The notes below the pieces were generated by a model that saw only the letters and a program-made list of their open reading frames with translations, searched no databases and was not told where the DNA came from. Source: Ichthyophis bannanicus (Eukaryota > Chordata > Amphibia > Gymnophiona > Ichthyophiidae). Taken from it: DNA of 64,000 bases. The position numbers were made by a program, and so were the translations under genes. How positions within the stretch are numbered: position 1 is the stretch's first letter; each line of letters starts with the position of its first letter. Of this stretch, positions 22,489 through 32,559 are shown in pieces. The DNA lies in NCBI GenBank assembly GCA_033557465.1, contig CM066043.1, positions 79,948,662 through 80,012,661 on the forward strand, in the 5' to 3' direction.

Positions 22489-24564
22489 CTAAACCTCAAA
22501 GAGATTACGGAGTACCACCTGTCCGAAAGCACTGTCCCTTCGGGACTCTCTCTCGAGGCAGTAGTGGACTGCAAAAGTCCGGCTTGAAGACCAAGTAGCG
22601 GCCCGGCAGATATCTGCCAATGGAACAGAGCGGAGATGAGCTACTGATGCGGCTTTCGCCCTAACACGGTGGGCCATGACTCGACCCTGCAAAGGGAGGT
22701 CGGCTGCCTTATACGCCCAGGCGATACAATCTGCTACCCAAGTGGACAATGTACGCTTGGAGACAGGTAACCCCAGCTTATTAGGGTCAAAGGAGACGAA
22801 GAGCTGAGTGACCCTTCGATGCCCCCGCATACGTTCTATGTAAAAGGAGAACGCCCTCTTACAGTCCAGGGTATGCAAGACTGTTTCAGCCCGGCTGGTA
22901 TGCGGCCTGGGAAAAAATGTCGGAAGAACCACCTCCTGGTTGAGGTGGAAAGAGGAGACAACTTTTGGAAGGAACTTCTGATGGGTCCGTAGGACCACCC
23001 TGTTCCTATAGAACCGTGTGTACAGTCTATCAGAAACTAGAGCTTGTAGTTCACTCACACGTCTGGCCGAGGTAAGAGCTACCAGGAAGAGCGCCTTCCA
23101 AGAAAGGAAGCATAAATGGCAAGTAGCCATCGGCTCAAACGGTGGGCGAGTAAGTTTCTGCAAGACCACGTTCAAATCCCACTCAGTGGCCGGTGGACGA
23201 ACCGGAGGCTTGAGCAGAAGCAGACCTCTGAGGAAGCGGGACACCAAGCGGTGAACCGACAGAGACTGTCCCTCCACCGGTGAGTGGTGTGCTGATAGAG
23301 CAGTGAGGTGGACCCGAACAGAGTTGGACTTAAGGCCTAGGTCTGACAGGTGAAGTAGATACTGCAGTACTACTGGCACAAGGCAGGAGAAAGGATCTTC
23401 ATTGCGCTGAGCACACCATATTGTGAACCTACGCCACTTGAGGGCATAGGACTTTCTGGTAGATTGCCTCCTCGAGGCCAAGACCACCTCCTCAACTTCC
23501 CTAGGTAGAAGTAAGGGAGCTAGCACTATCCTTTCAGCAGCCAGGCCATCAGATTGAGGGATCTGAGATTGGGGTGCAGAAGGGAACCCTGATCCTGAGA
23601 CAGGAGATCGGGATGCAACCCCAGAGGGAATGGACTTTCCACCGCCAACTGCAGCAGAGGTGGAAACCACTGTTGCCTCGGCCATCTGGGGGCTACCAGA
23701 ATCGCCGAGGCCTTGTCCCGGAGAATCTTGAACAGAGTTCGGGCTACCAGGGGCGTGCGAGGAAACACACACAGGAGGCCCATAGACCAAGAGATCAGAA
23801 AAGCATCTGTTGCCATTCTCAGGGGATGTGGCTGTCTGGAGCAAAACCTGGGCAGCTGACGGTTCAGTGGACTTGCAAAGAGATCGATGGATGGAAGTCC
23901 CCATCGTAGAAATATCTGCTGCACCACCAGTGGATTCAACTGCCATTCGTGAGGCTGGAGAATCCTGCTTAGTTTGTCTGCCAAGAAGTTCTCCTGACCA
24001 GGTAGATAAACTGCTTTGAGAAACATGCCCTGTTTGACTGCAAGGGAGCAAAGGGCCTTCACCTCCTGACATAGGAGTCTGGACCCTGTGCCCCCTTGCT
24101 TGTTGACATAGAACATTGCTGTCTGAACTAAGACAGACTGGTGAGAGAGGGCATGAGAAAAAGTCTGTAGAGCCAAGCGGATTGCTCGCAGCTCCAAAAG
24201 ATCGATATGCTGTGTGGCCTCCCGAGGAGACCAGAGGCCTTGAGTGCACGTGCCCTGGCAATGTGCACCCCAGCCCTTTAAGGAAGCATCGGTAGTCAGC
24301 ACCCTTGTTTGTGCTGGGGCCTGAAAAGGTACCCCCCCCCCTGAGAAGGTTTGGGAGATGTAGCCACCACTGCAAGGAGTCCAAAAGTGGTTTGGACACC
24401 TTTACTCTGACTCGGAGGTCGCCTGTGGCCTGTGCCCACTGAGCTCTGAGGCACCACTGAGCAGCCCGCATGTGCAGACGGGCATTCGGAGTCACATGTA
24501 CCATGGATGCCATATGGCCCAGGAGCCGCAGGAAGTGCCTGGCGGCCAACCAATTCCAAAGCAA
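22489..24564 (-). CDS. DIRS-B tyrosine recombinase ORF
   Basis: A 691-codon frame. The recombinase proper starts at about 23520, after a segment that overlaps the RNase H coding region in another frame. N-terminal core-binding part: ASRRQSTRKSYALKWRRF near 23475, then LVPVVLQYLLHLSDLGL. Catalytic part: TSARRVSELQALVSD near 23070, PVSKRTLSTWV near 22760, AHRVRAKAASVAHL near 22660 (HxxR), HYCLERESRRDSAFGQ near 22555 (Tyr), end LRNLFEV. The Arg, HxxR and Tyr residues of the family are all present and uninterrupted. At its 5' end the frame absorbs RT-thumb sequence (FLRLLGHMASMVHV) because of an indel in a C run near 24331-24340. Confidence 0.85.
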   Translation of the reverse strand: MLWNWLAARHFLRLLGHMASMVHVTPNARLHMRAAQWCLRAQWAQATGDLRVRVKVSKPLLDSLQWWLHLPNLLRGGGTFSGPSTNKGADYRCFLKGLGCTLPGHVHSRPLVSSGGHTAYRSFGAASNPLGSTDFFSCPLSPVCLSSDSNVLCQQARGHRVQTPMSGGEGPLLPCSQTGHVSQSSLSTWSGELLGRQTKQDSPASRMAVESTGGAADISTMGTSIHRSLCKSTEPSAAQVLLQTATSPENGNRCFSDLLVYGPPVCVSSHAPGSPNSVQDSPGQGLGDSGSPQMAEATVVSTSAAVGGGKSIPSGVASRSPVSGSGFPSAPQSQIPQSDGLAAERIVLAPLLLPREVEEVVLASRRQSTRKSYALKWRRFTIWCAQRNEDPFSCLVPVVLQYLLHLSDLGLKSNSVRVHLTALSAHHSPVEGQSLSVHRLVSRFLRGLLLLKPPVRPPATEWDLNVVLQKLTRPPFEPMATCHLCFLSWKALFLVALTSARRVSELQALVSDRLYTRFYRNRVVLRTHQKFLPKVVSSFHLNQEVVLPTFFPRPHTSRAETVLHTLDCKRAFSFYIERMRGHRRVTQLFVSFDPNKLGLPVSKRTLSTWVADCIAWAYKAADLPLQGRVMAHRVRAKAASVAHLRSVPLADICRAATWSSSRTFAVHYCLERESRRDSAFGQVVLRNLFEV

Positions 24565-25683
24565 TTCTCAGGTATCCAAGTCCATCAGTCTGTGGGCCCT
24601 GTCCTTGGGCAAGTAAGCTCTTGCCTGCAGGGTGTCTAATCTTGCCCCTATAAACTCTAGGTTCTGTGAGGGGAGCAAAGTGGACTTTGCGTAGTTTATG
24701 ACAAAGCCCACTCGTTGAAGAAGAGAGACAGTGTGAAGAGTGGCTTGCCTGGCCTCCTGGAGAGACTGGCCCCTGATGAGCCAGTCGTCCAGGTATGGGA
24801 AGACAAAAATTCCCCGATTCCTGAGATAGGCCGCCACCGCCGCCAGGCATTTGATGAAGACCCTGGGGGCGGAAGTTAGGCCAAAGGGAAGTACTCTGTA
24901 CTGGAAATGATTTCCTCCCACCACAAATCTGAGATACAGTCTGTGGTCTGGATGGATGAGGATGCGAGTATAAGCATCCTTTAGGTCTAAGGAGCATAGC
25001 CAATCTCTCTGCTGGAGGTAGGGCAGCAGTATCCCAAGGGTAAGCAATTTGAACTTTTTCCTCTCCAGAAACTTGTTTAAGTTTCGCAAGTCTAGGATAG
25101 GTTGGAGGGCTCCTGTCCTTTTTGGTACCAGGAATTACCTGGAGGAGAAGCCTTGCCCTTTCAGGTGGTGAGGCACCAGTTCCACTGCCTGTTCCTTTAG
25201 AAGACTTGCCAACTCCTGAAGGTGGAGGTTTCTGTGCAGAGGGAGTCTTGGAGGCTCCCCTGGAAAGTAGGAGGGGGGTAGCTGGTGGAAGTGGAGCATG
25301 TAGCCCTTCTGGACTATGCTCAGTACCCAGATATCCCCTGTGATGGCTGGCCACCTGTAGGCATACAGGTTCAGCCGACCTCCTGTGCTGAGTGGAGCCA
25401 GCTGTGGAGAAGAGGCTAAGCTGTGGGAGTCAAAACCCCACTCCCTGCTGTGCAGGAACCGAAGCTGGCAGCTTGGGGGTCTTCTGCCTACGGGGCCTAT
25501 GCCCCTGCCCCTTGGCCTGCTGGCCCTGTGGGGGAGCTGGAGAGGCCTGATATTGAGGGTAGGATTTGTAGGCAGCACCCTTCCTCGGGAAAAAGGGCTT
25601 CTTTCCCTGAGAAGGGGCAGAAGTCTTCCTGGACAGCCTTGTCCTGGTGAGAGTCTCAGTCTCGATTTCCGCAGCCTTTTCAT
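23526..25683 (-). pseudogene. DIRS-B reverse transcriptase-RNase H
   Basis: RT fingers and palm at 25135-24568: WLCSLDLKDAYTRILIHP (motif A Asp), VLPFGLTSAPRVF (motif B), PYLDDWLIRG near 24780 (intact catalytic YLDD). RNase H at 24302-23526: LTTDASLKGWGAH (first Asp) and LLELRAIRLAL (Glu). The next catalytic block, TDNQV in DIRS-D, is lost through a 12-bp deletion near 24120, leaving VLVQTAMFYVNKQGG. Frame changes occur near 25130, 24566 and 24330. The RT-RNase H therefore cannot be made intact, and its RNase H would be inactive. Confidence 0.85.
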
Positions 25684-27340
25684 TCATGGGCTTACCAAAA
25701 AGGTTTTCACCTCGGCAAGGACATCGACCAACTTGTCCTGCACCCATGACTCCAGGTCTGATGACTGCAGCCAGGCCTGACAGCGTGCACCGATGCTGGC
25801 CACAACTACCCAGGCCGAAGCCTCAAAGCCATCATAGGCTGCTCGAGAGATAAACTTCGAGCACTCTCGAATCCCTGTTGACAAAGCCTTGAACCTCTGC
25901 AAAGGTTCCTTGGAGAGGCCAACTGAGAACCCGGCAATCTCCTTTGCCAGGTCTCGTAGGTACATATCCATGTACAGCTGGTAGGTCTGGATACAGCAAG
26001 ATAGCATAGAGCCCTGGAAGCACTTTCTACCGAGGGCATCCAGGTTCCGGGCCTCCAAGCCAGGGGGGCACTGAGGAGTGCATCTTCTGACTCTTCAGGC
26101 GGTGCATGGCCGATTCCACAACCATGGAGTTGTGAGGTAGTTGTGCTTTTTGGAACCCAGGGCTCTTACGGACTCGATAAATGGAATCGACCCATTTGCT
26201 AAGAACCGGCGTCGAGGCCGGTGCCTCCCACATGCGGAAGAGCAGCCGTTCCAGCATCGGAGGAACCGGTACAGTAAAGGCTTGCTTCGGAGGAAAGGCA
26301 TACTGGAGGGCACCGAGCTCCTCGGCTCAAGGCTCCTCCTTGGCGTCCACAGGGAAGGCCAAGGCTTTGGCCATGTCCCTCACGAAATCCGAGAACCAGG
26401 TATCCTCTGGGGGGGACCGTCTCCGAGGCTCGGACTCCAGTGAGTCCGAAGGGACGCACCGGGTCCGGAAGGGGTCCAGGGACTCCTCGTCCTCCGTCTC
26501 CCACGCCGACTCCAAGGAGGAGGAATAGGGCGACTCCGGCCGTGTGGGCCTCGGTGCCACCCGCCCCGACGCCAAGGGTATCAGTGTCGATGACCTCGGC
26601 CCCGCACAGGAGGTCGAGAGAGACCTTGACCGAGGATCGACTCGAGACTTCATTGACTTGAGGATCGGTTCAGTCTCCGGGGTCGATTTAGACATCGAGG
26701 TCCCAGGGGTCAGGGCAGATGCACCGGTCAGACCGGCGATCAGCACCCGCTGCTGTTCCATGAAGGCAGCCAAGCTGCTCTCCAAGGCTGTCAACCTGAG
26801 TCCATGCTCAGGAGACTCAGCAGCCCCCGACTCGGGCCCCGACGGCGTCGGGCCCGACATCAGCTCCCCCGGAGAGTCCACGAGGACAACTGCACCTACG
26901 TGACTCGGGGACTCCGGCTCCACATGAGGTAACTTGGACAGCCTCTCCGACTCAGAGAGCCCGGGGCAGCAGTCAGGGCTACGCGACCTGGCCCTCAAGG
27001 AACCAGGAGCCTCCACCGACGCCGCCCTCGTGAGCTTCTTCTTCCTTCTGTGCTCCCGGGTGGGAGACTCCCTCTCAGAGGAACCCCGACGGCACTCGGG
27101 GTCAGACTCCCGTGATGTCGAGGCCTCTGATGAAGTCCAGGCCCGGCCGGACGCAGAGTCAGAGAAAATTCACTCACGTTGATGCTGACGGCTCTGAAGC
27201 GCCTTTGACATCTTGCCGCACGGGCCACAGGCCAGCAGGTCATGGTCGGGCCCGAGGCAACAGAGGCAGCAGTCATGTGTGTCGGTGAGAGACATAAGTT
27301 TCTTGCACCGATCACACTTTTTGAACCTGCTGGCAGCCAT
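25430..27340 (-). pseudogene. DIRS-B gag
   Basis: Starts at 27340 with a zinc-like motif (FKKCDRCKKLMSLTDTHD, then CCLCCLGPDHD), where the expected CLRC is altered. A stop follows near 27178. The frame resumes at 27016-26327 (acidic and Ser/Arg/Pro-rich middle with ALESSLAAFMEQQ). The capsid-like part at 26300-25684 (LERLLFRMWE, then QTYQLYMDMYLRDLAKEI) is followed by a basic C-terminal tail (LTRTRLSRKTSAPSQ, then KGQGHRPRRQK) ending at 25430. At least three frame breaks. Gag packages the RNA. Confidence 0.8.
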
Positions 27341-27750
27341 CGGGGGAAAAAGGGCCCCTGCAAGGTCAAAAGACCGGGCTGCCAGTTAAAACACAAAAAG
27401 AGCGCGAACGCTAGTCACGAAGGACAAAAAAACAAAAATCAAAACTCCGGACTCAATACTGGTGTACCGAGCCCAGGCGGGAAGGGGAACCAGCGTCGAA
27501 CCGGATAAGACACAGTGAAAATCGCAGAAAAAAATCAACTTTTCCCGGGTGACACGAACTCACGTCCGTTGGGCTCCGCGGAAAAATAAAGACTGAGCAA
27601 GATGGCACCCTTGGGCGGGAAGGGGACCGCGCATGCGCGCTGCATTCTCAAAGGCTTTCCTTGAAAGCTGGGGAAATGCTCCACAAGGGGGCTCTGTCGG
27701 TGCCAACGTCACCCATATGTGAGGACTGACTTCCTGCTTGGTCCTGGAGA

Positions 27751-28412
27751 ATGGCAAACAGACTGAAGGAAAGTCTGTGCAAACAGCCCAGTGCTGGACA
27801 GGAACACTTTCTTTCTTCCTTGCAAACCCAACAATAATTGAAAAGAATTAGATAAAATGAATTGAAAATGTCCATCTGTCTACCCATCAGGGGGCAAAAT
27901 AAATCTCCAAAATTTTAACAGAATGGTATGAAACTTTGTATGTGTGAAACTTTGTATGTGACAGAGTTCAAAAATGGGTCAAATCTGACTGGGGTTCCAG
28001 AGAAATAAGCCCCCCAAAAAAACATATGTCTTTCTACAGGAGGAAGTCCCATCTTTTGTAGCACAGAAATGTACATAAACAGAAACGTAAGGAATAGTTC
28101 CTTTTCAGCTCTCTCGCCCTGTTTTCTACCCTCCCAAACTGCCCACAGTTGCCCTACTACCACACATACTGTCCCCAAAAACCTCTCACAAAACAGCCCT
28201 GCCAACTACCTCTTCAAATCCCCAAAACCTACCATGCTGCAACTGCCCCACTCATAAAAATAAAAAAAACATTCCCTTGTAATTGCCCTCACCCCACAAA
28301 CTGTCCCGCTTCTAAAAGGTACTCCCCCCCAGTTGCTCCACCATCTCGATAAAATGCCTCACCCTCAAAAACTACCCTCCGGCAACTGTTCCACCGCTCA
28401 ACTACTGTCCAT
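27751..28412. repeat. Low-complexity C/A-rich DNA, left part
   Basis: From about 28110 the plus strand is built from irregular ccccaaaa, actgcccc and ttgcccc words. 27751-28110 is unremarkable AT-rich sequence with a short repeat (gaaactttgtatgtg twice near 27940). CR1-2 is inserted into the C-rich block, which continues at 29668. Confidence 0.6.
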
Positions 28413-29667
28413 AAGAACATAAGATATGCCATACTGGGCCAGACCAAGGTCCATCAAGCCCAGTATCCTGTTTCCAACAGTGGCCAATCTAGGTCATACG
28501 TACCTAGCAGTTTCCCCAAAAGACACAAGTTCCGCAATGCTTGTACTGGGTCAAGCATTGATATCCTGGGTCCCAGCTACACTAGCAGCCTTTACTACAT
28601 CCTCTGGTAACAAATTCCAGAGTTTGATTTCACGTTGAGTGAAAATGTATTTTCTTTTATTAGTCTTAAACAGTTTACCCTGTAGCTTTATTGCATGTCC
28701 CCTAGTCTTTCTATATTCTGATAACGTAAACAATCGATCTATGTTTACCCGTTCCACTCCATTCATTAATTTATAGACTTCTATCATATCTCCCCTCAGC
28801 CGTCTCTTTTCCAGGTTAAAGAGCCCTAACCTTTTTAGCCTTTCTTCATAGGAGTATACTTCCATCCCCTTTACCATTTTGGTGGCTCTTCTCTGAACCT
28901 TTTCTAATAACGCTATATCCTTTTTAAGATACGGCGACCAGAATTGCGCACAATATTCAAGATGCAGTCTCACCATGGAACGATATAGAGGCATTATAAT
29001 ATCTTTTGTTTTATTTTCCATTCCTTTCCTTATCATACCTAGCATTCCATTTGCTCTCTTGGCTGCCGCTGCACACTGGGCCGAGGGTTTTAACATGCTA
29101 TCCACAATGACACCTAAATCTTTTTCCTGGGTGATGGTTCCTAATGTGGAACCTTGCATCGTGTAACCATAGTTTGGGTTGTTCTTCCCTAGGTGCATAA
29201 CTTTGCACTTGTCCACATTAAATTTCATCTGCCATTTTGATGCCCAGTCTTCCAATTTATCAAGATCCTCTTGCAATTTTCCACAATCCTCTTGGGTTTT
29301 AACAACTTTAAATAGTTTTGTGTCATCTGCAAATTTGATAACCTCACTCGTTATTCCACTTTCCAGGTCATTTATGAATATGTCAAAAAGCAGCGGACCC
29401 AGCACAGATCCCTGGGGTACACCACTATTCACTTTTCTCCACTGGGAAAATTGGCCATTTAGCCCAACCCTCTGCTTTCTATCTTTTAACCAGTTCTTGA
29501 TCCACAGTAGTACACTGCCTCCTATCCCATGACTCTTTAGTTTTGCCAAAAGTCTCTGATGAGGGACCTTGTCAAAGGCTTTCTGAAAGTCCAAATACAC
29601 TGTATCAACTGACTCACCTTTGTCCACCTGTTTATTCACACTTTCAAAAAAACATAATAGATTAGTT
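28413..29667 (-). mobile_element. CR1 LINE, 5'-truncated (CR1-2)
   Basis: A minus-strand 1.25-kb insertion. The 3' end at 28413 reads ...tggcatatcttatgttctta, identical in plan to CR1-1. The 5' end at about 29667 is where similarity to CR1-1 stops (attagt versus attagtaagac). It carries only RT and the C-terminal tail. Confidence 0.9.
28551..29667 (-). pseudogene. CR1-2 ORF2, RT palm to C-terminus, open frame
   Basis: A single open frame from the truncation point to a stop at 28551. It contains LDFQKAFDKVPHQRL (motif A), SGVPQGSVLGPLLF (motif B), KFADDTKLF (motif C) and the thumb (GKNNPNYGYTMQGSTLG). All catalytic residues are intact, but the endonuclease and the RT N-terminus are missing. 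Relative to CR1-1 it lacks about 60 bp near 28572, which removes the FKKGLDKFLEERP tail, so the frame ends in unrelated residues. Confidence 0.85.
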
Positions 29668-30270
29668 GAATCTTCCGCCCCCCACCAAAAAATAAATAAA
29701 TAACCCACCAATTCATACACTGCCACCATTCCTAAAACACATGCCTCTGGAAATGGCCTACAACCCCACAAACAGCTCCATCCCTAAAATATACCCCCAA
29801 AAATTCCCAACCATCCTGCATAGTGCCCCCTGCAACTAGTCAACCACACTGCAGACTGTCTCTACTTTCAAGGACTACTGCCCCCACAATTGCCCTGGTC
29901 CCGAACACCACTCCTCTGCAACCATCCTGCATAGTGCCCCCTGCAACTAGTCAACCACACTGCAGACTGTCTCTACTTTCAAGGACTACTGCCCCCACAA
30001 TTGCCCTGGTCCCGAACACCACTCCTCTGCAACTCCCTACCAAAAATACACTCCCCCCTCCTCAGAATTGCCCCATTCAAAAATTCTCCCCATGCAAATG
30101 CTCCACCCCAAACCCTCACTGTAATTGCCCCACCATCCTGCAAACTACCCCTATAACTGTCAACACACCCTCCCTCCAAAACAACATCCTCCAAAAAATG
30201 CCCCATAATCCTCAGCTACCTCAATATGGGCAGAAAATAAGCACAGCACTCAAAGAATATGCAGAAATAT
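29668..30270. repeat. Low-complexity C/A-rich DNA with a 111-bp tandem duplication
   Basis: A continuation of the block at 28110-28412. It contains a perfect 111-bp tandem duplication: catcctgcatagtgccccct starts at 29812 and again at 29923, and the copies read the same through ctcctctgcaac. No gene. The proline-rich plus-strand frame is a composition artefact. Confidence 0.75.
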
Positions 30271-30523
30271 AGCATGGTTACTAACCTGTAACAGGTGTTC
30301 TCCAGGGACAGCAGGAATCAGTCCTCATATGTGATTGACATCAGCACCAATGGAGCCCGCGCAGAGCATTCCCCCAGCTTTCAAAAAAAGCTTCTGTGAA
30401 TACCATCATACATGCATGGTCCCCTTCCCACCCAAGGGTGCCATCTTAGTCAGGAGCCATAACTGTAGTCCCTTTAAGAATCTGGCAAAAATATACAGCA
30501 ACTCCAAGGGGAGGAGGGAGGGT

Positions 30524-30625
30524 TATTAGGACCTATTCCTGCTGTAACTGCAGAACACATGTTACAGGTGAGAACCTACGCTTTCTCCAGGAACAAGCAG
30601 GAAGTCAGTCCTCACATATGGGACT
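30524..30625. repeat. Internal complementary region of DIRS-C
   Basis: The left half (attaggacctattcctgctg, then gaacacatgttacaggtgag) is a decayed complement of the left terminus. The right half (ttctccaggaacaagcagga, then agtcagtcctcacatatggg) is an exact-looking complement of the right terminus apart from small changes. Confidence 0.8.
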
Positions 30626-30779
30626 CCCTAGCTACAGGCTACCGAGGACCTAAAGGAAAAAGCACAGCAGCGTCATGAGCAGTCGCCAGTGAAAGCCGAA
30701 GGCAGCCCAAGGACCCTGGGTCCATTAATGGCCATGCTCCCAGTAGCTGGAACAAGGATCGGAGGGCAGGAGTTGCTTA

Positions 30780-32500
30780 AACCCCAAACAGACTGCGGAG
30801 TACTGCCTGACCGAAGGCGGCATCCTGACGGGACTCCCTCTCCAGGCAGTAGTGCACCATGAAGGTGTGAGTGGAGGACCGGGTGGCAGCTCAGCAGATG
30901 TCTGCCAGTGGCAGAGAGCGCAGGCTAATGACAGACATCGCCATCGCTCGGACAGTGTGAGCCGTGACTCAGCAATCCAAGGGAAACCCGGCCTGGGCCA
31001 AGGCAATGCAGTCCGCCAACCAGATGGACAAGGTATGCTTGGTGACCACCAGCCCCAGACGGCTGGGATCGAAGGAGACGAAGAGCTGCCCGGATCTGCT
31101 GTGGTCCCGAGTCTGCTGCAGGTAGAAAGAGCCTTCTTTGTTTATTGTTTATTGAGGTGTTTAATAGACCGCCCATCACAACAGTGTCTGAGCGGTTTAC
31201 AAAATACAATTAAGGGTTGCTGAAGAAAAATTAGGAAAGGAACGCCATAATATGACAGGAAAGGAGAAAGAGGAGTAAGGATTACAGCTAGATTATAGAA
31301 GCAAATTCAGGGAACATCATTGTGGGGGTGGTGAAAGAGGACATGGAGGAGGAGAGAGGCCAAAAGCTAGACAGAAGAGGTGAGTTTTTAGGTTTGCTTT
31401 GAAGGTTTTAAATGAGGGCTCTAGGCGGAGGTCTGGGGGGAGCGAGTTCCATAGGCGGGGACCAAGGAAATAGAAGGCAGAGGAACGGGTGGATTCTAAA
31501 TGGGCTTGGGAAGGGGAGGGTAAGGTTAGGCGGTTCATGTGGATAGTGCGGAAGGAACGGTGGGGAGTATGGAGGCGGACCAGATCGGCAAGGTAAAGGG
31601 GAGTGCAAGTGTGAATAGACCTGTGAACAAAGATAAGGAATTTGTACTGAATACGAAAGGAAATTGGAAGCCAATGTAGGCGAATGAGAAGGCGGTGATA
31701 TGATCAAAGCGGGAAGAGCAGGTGAGGATACGGGCAGCAGTGTTGTGAACTCGTTGCAGACGTTGAAGTTGAGATTGGGGGAGACCGGCTAAAGAAACGT
31801 TGCAATAATCGAGGCGAGAGACAACAAGGGAGATGAGGAGGGTGGTCATAGCGGCGAAAGAGAGGAAGGGACGAACGGATCGAGGTTGTCTTAAGGTGAG
31901 CTACAGGCTACCGAGGACCTGTAGGAAAAAGCACAGCAGCGTCATGAGCAGTTGCCAGTGAAAGCCGAAGGCAGCCCAAGGATCCTTACAATCCAGGGTG
32001 CAGAGAATCACTGACACCTGGCGGCATGGGGCTTCGGGAAGAAAGTGGGCAGCACTATCTCTTGAGTGAGATGAAAATCCGAAACCTTCGGGGGAACTTG
32101 GGGCAAGTCCACAGGACCCCCCTATTCCTATAAAACCTCATGTACGGTGCTTCGGCCATCAGCACCTGGAGTTCGCCGACCCTCCTGGCAGAAATGAGAG
32201 CCACCAGCAAGGCCACCTTCCACAACAGATGCCGCAGTGGGCAGGTAGACATGGGCTCAAAGGGCGGCTTGGTCAGCTGCGTGAGAACCACACTGAGGTC
32301 CCATTCCACAGGAGAAGGGCAAGTAGGGGGCCTGGAAAAGAGCAGGCCTCGCATGAGACACAAGCGGTTGCCCCGAAAGAGGTCTGACCTCCATGGGGTG
32401 GTGGTTCGCTGAGATGGCATGCAGGTGAACCCTGACTGAGTTAGACTTCAGCCCCAACTGCGAGAGGTGGAGCAGGTACTGCAAGACCAAACTGGTAGGG
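30780..32500 (-). pseudogene. DIRS-C tyrosine recombinase, interrupted
   Basis: The core-binding and first catalytic parts are visible at 32490-32055 (VLQYLLHLSQLGLKSNS, then VEWDLSVVLTQLTKPPFEP, then ISARRVGELQVLMAEAPY). The frame then meets the inserted L2-like piece at 31985-31128. Past it, the region equivalent to the HxxR and HYCLERESR blocks is at about 30950-30800, readable only with frame changes. The insertion splits the catalytic domain, so the gene is dead. Confidence 0.75.
31128..31985 (-). mobile_element. 5'-truncated L2-like LINE fused to a copied DIRS segment
   Basis: 31128-31899 is the end of a minus-strand LINE. RT C-terminal text SRLDYCNVSLAGLPQSQLQR, then RLQRVHNTAARILT, fits the L2/Rex-type group. 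The tail runs to aaaccgctcagacactgttg, then gatgggcggtctatt, then aacaataaacaaa. 31900-31984 is an 85-bp segment that duplicates DIRS-C 30631-30715 with about four differences and the same orientation. Together they interrupt the recombinase exactly between gtagaaagagcc and ttacaatccaggg. Confidence 0.8.
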
Positions 32501-32559
32501 AACGAAAATGGGTTCGCTCGGAGCTCTCTTGAAGGCGTAAGCCAGTCTGGTCGAGTCCT

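Larger units (their letters stand above)
21990..27750 (-). mobile_element. DIRS-like retrotransposon, full length (DIRS-B)
   Basis: A 5.76-kb element coded on the minus strand in the order gag, RT-RNase H, tyrosine recombinase, internal complementary region. Terminal inverted repeats of about 190 bp lie at 21990-22190 and 27560-27750: gttactcacctgtaacaggtg...ctcacatatggg on the left, and cccatatgtgaggactgact...tcctggagaa on the right. The same layout and length (after removing its insert) occur in DIRS-D. Several frame lesions make it inactive. Confidence 0.9.

Noticed and set aside
24296..25354. A 352-codon minus frame over the DIRS-B RT
   Set aside because: The text is a frame shadow of RT, rich in Pro/Ser/Gly, and contains no domain of its own. 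It is only of interest as part of the overlap question.
29823..30272. Proline-rich 149-codon ORF
   Set aside because: A product of C-rich repeat composition and the 111-bp duplication.
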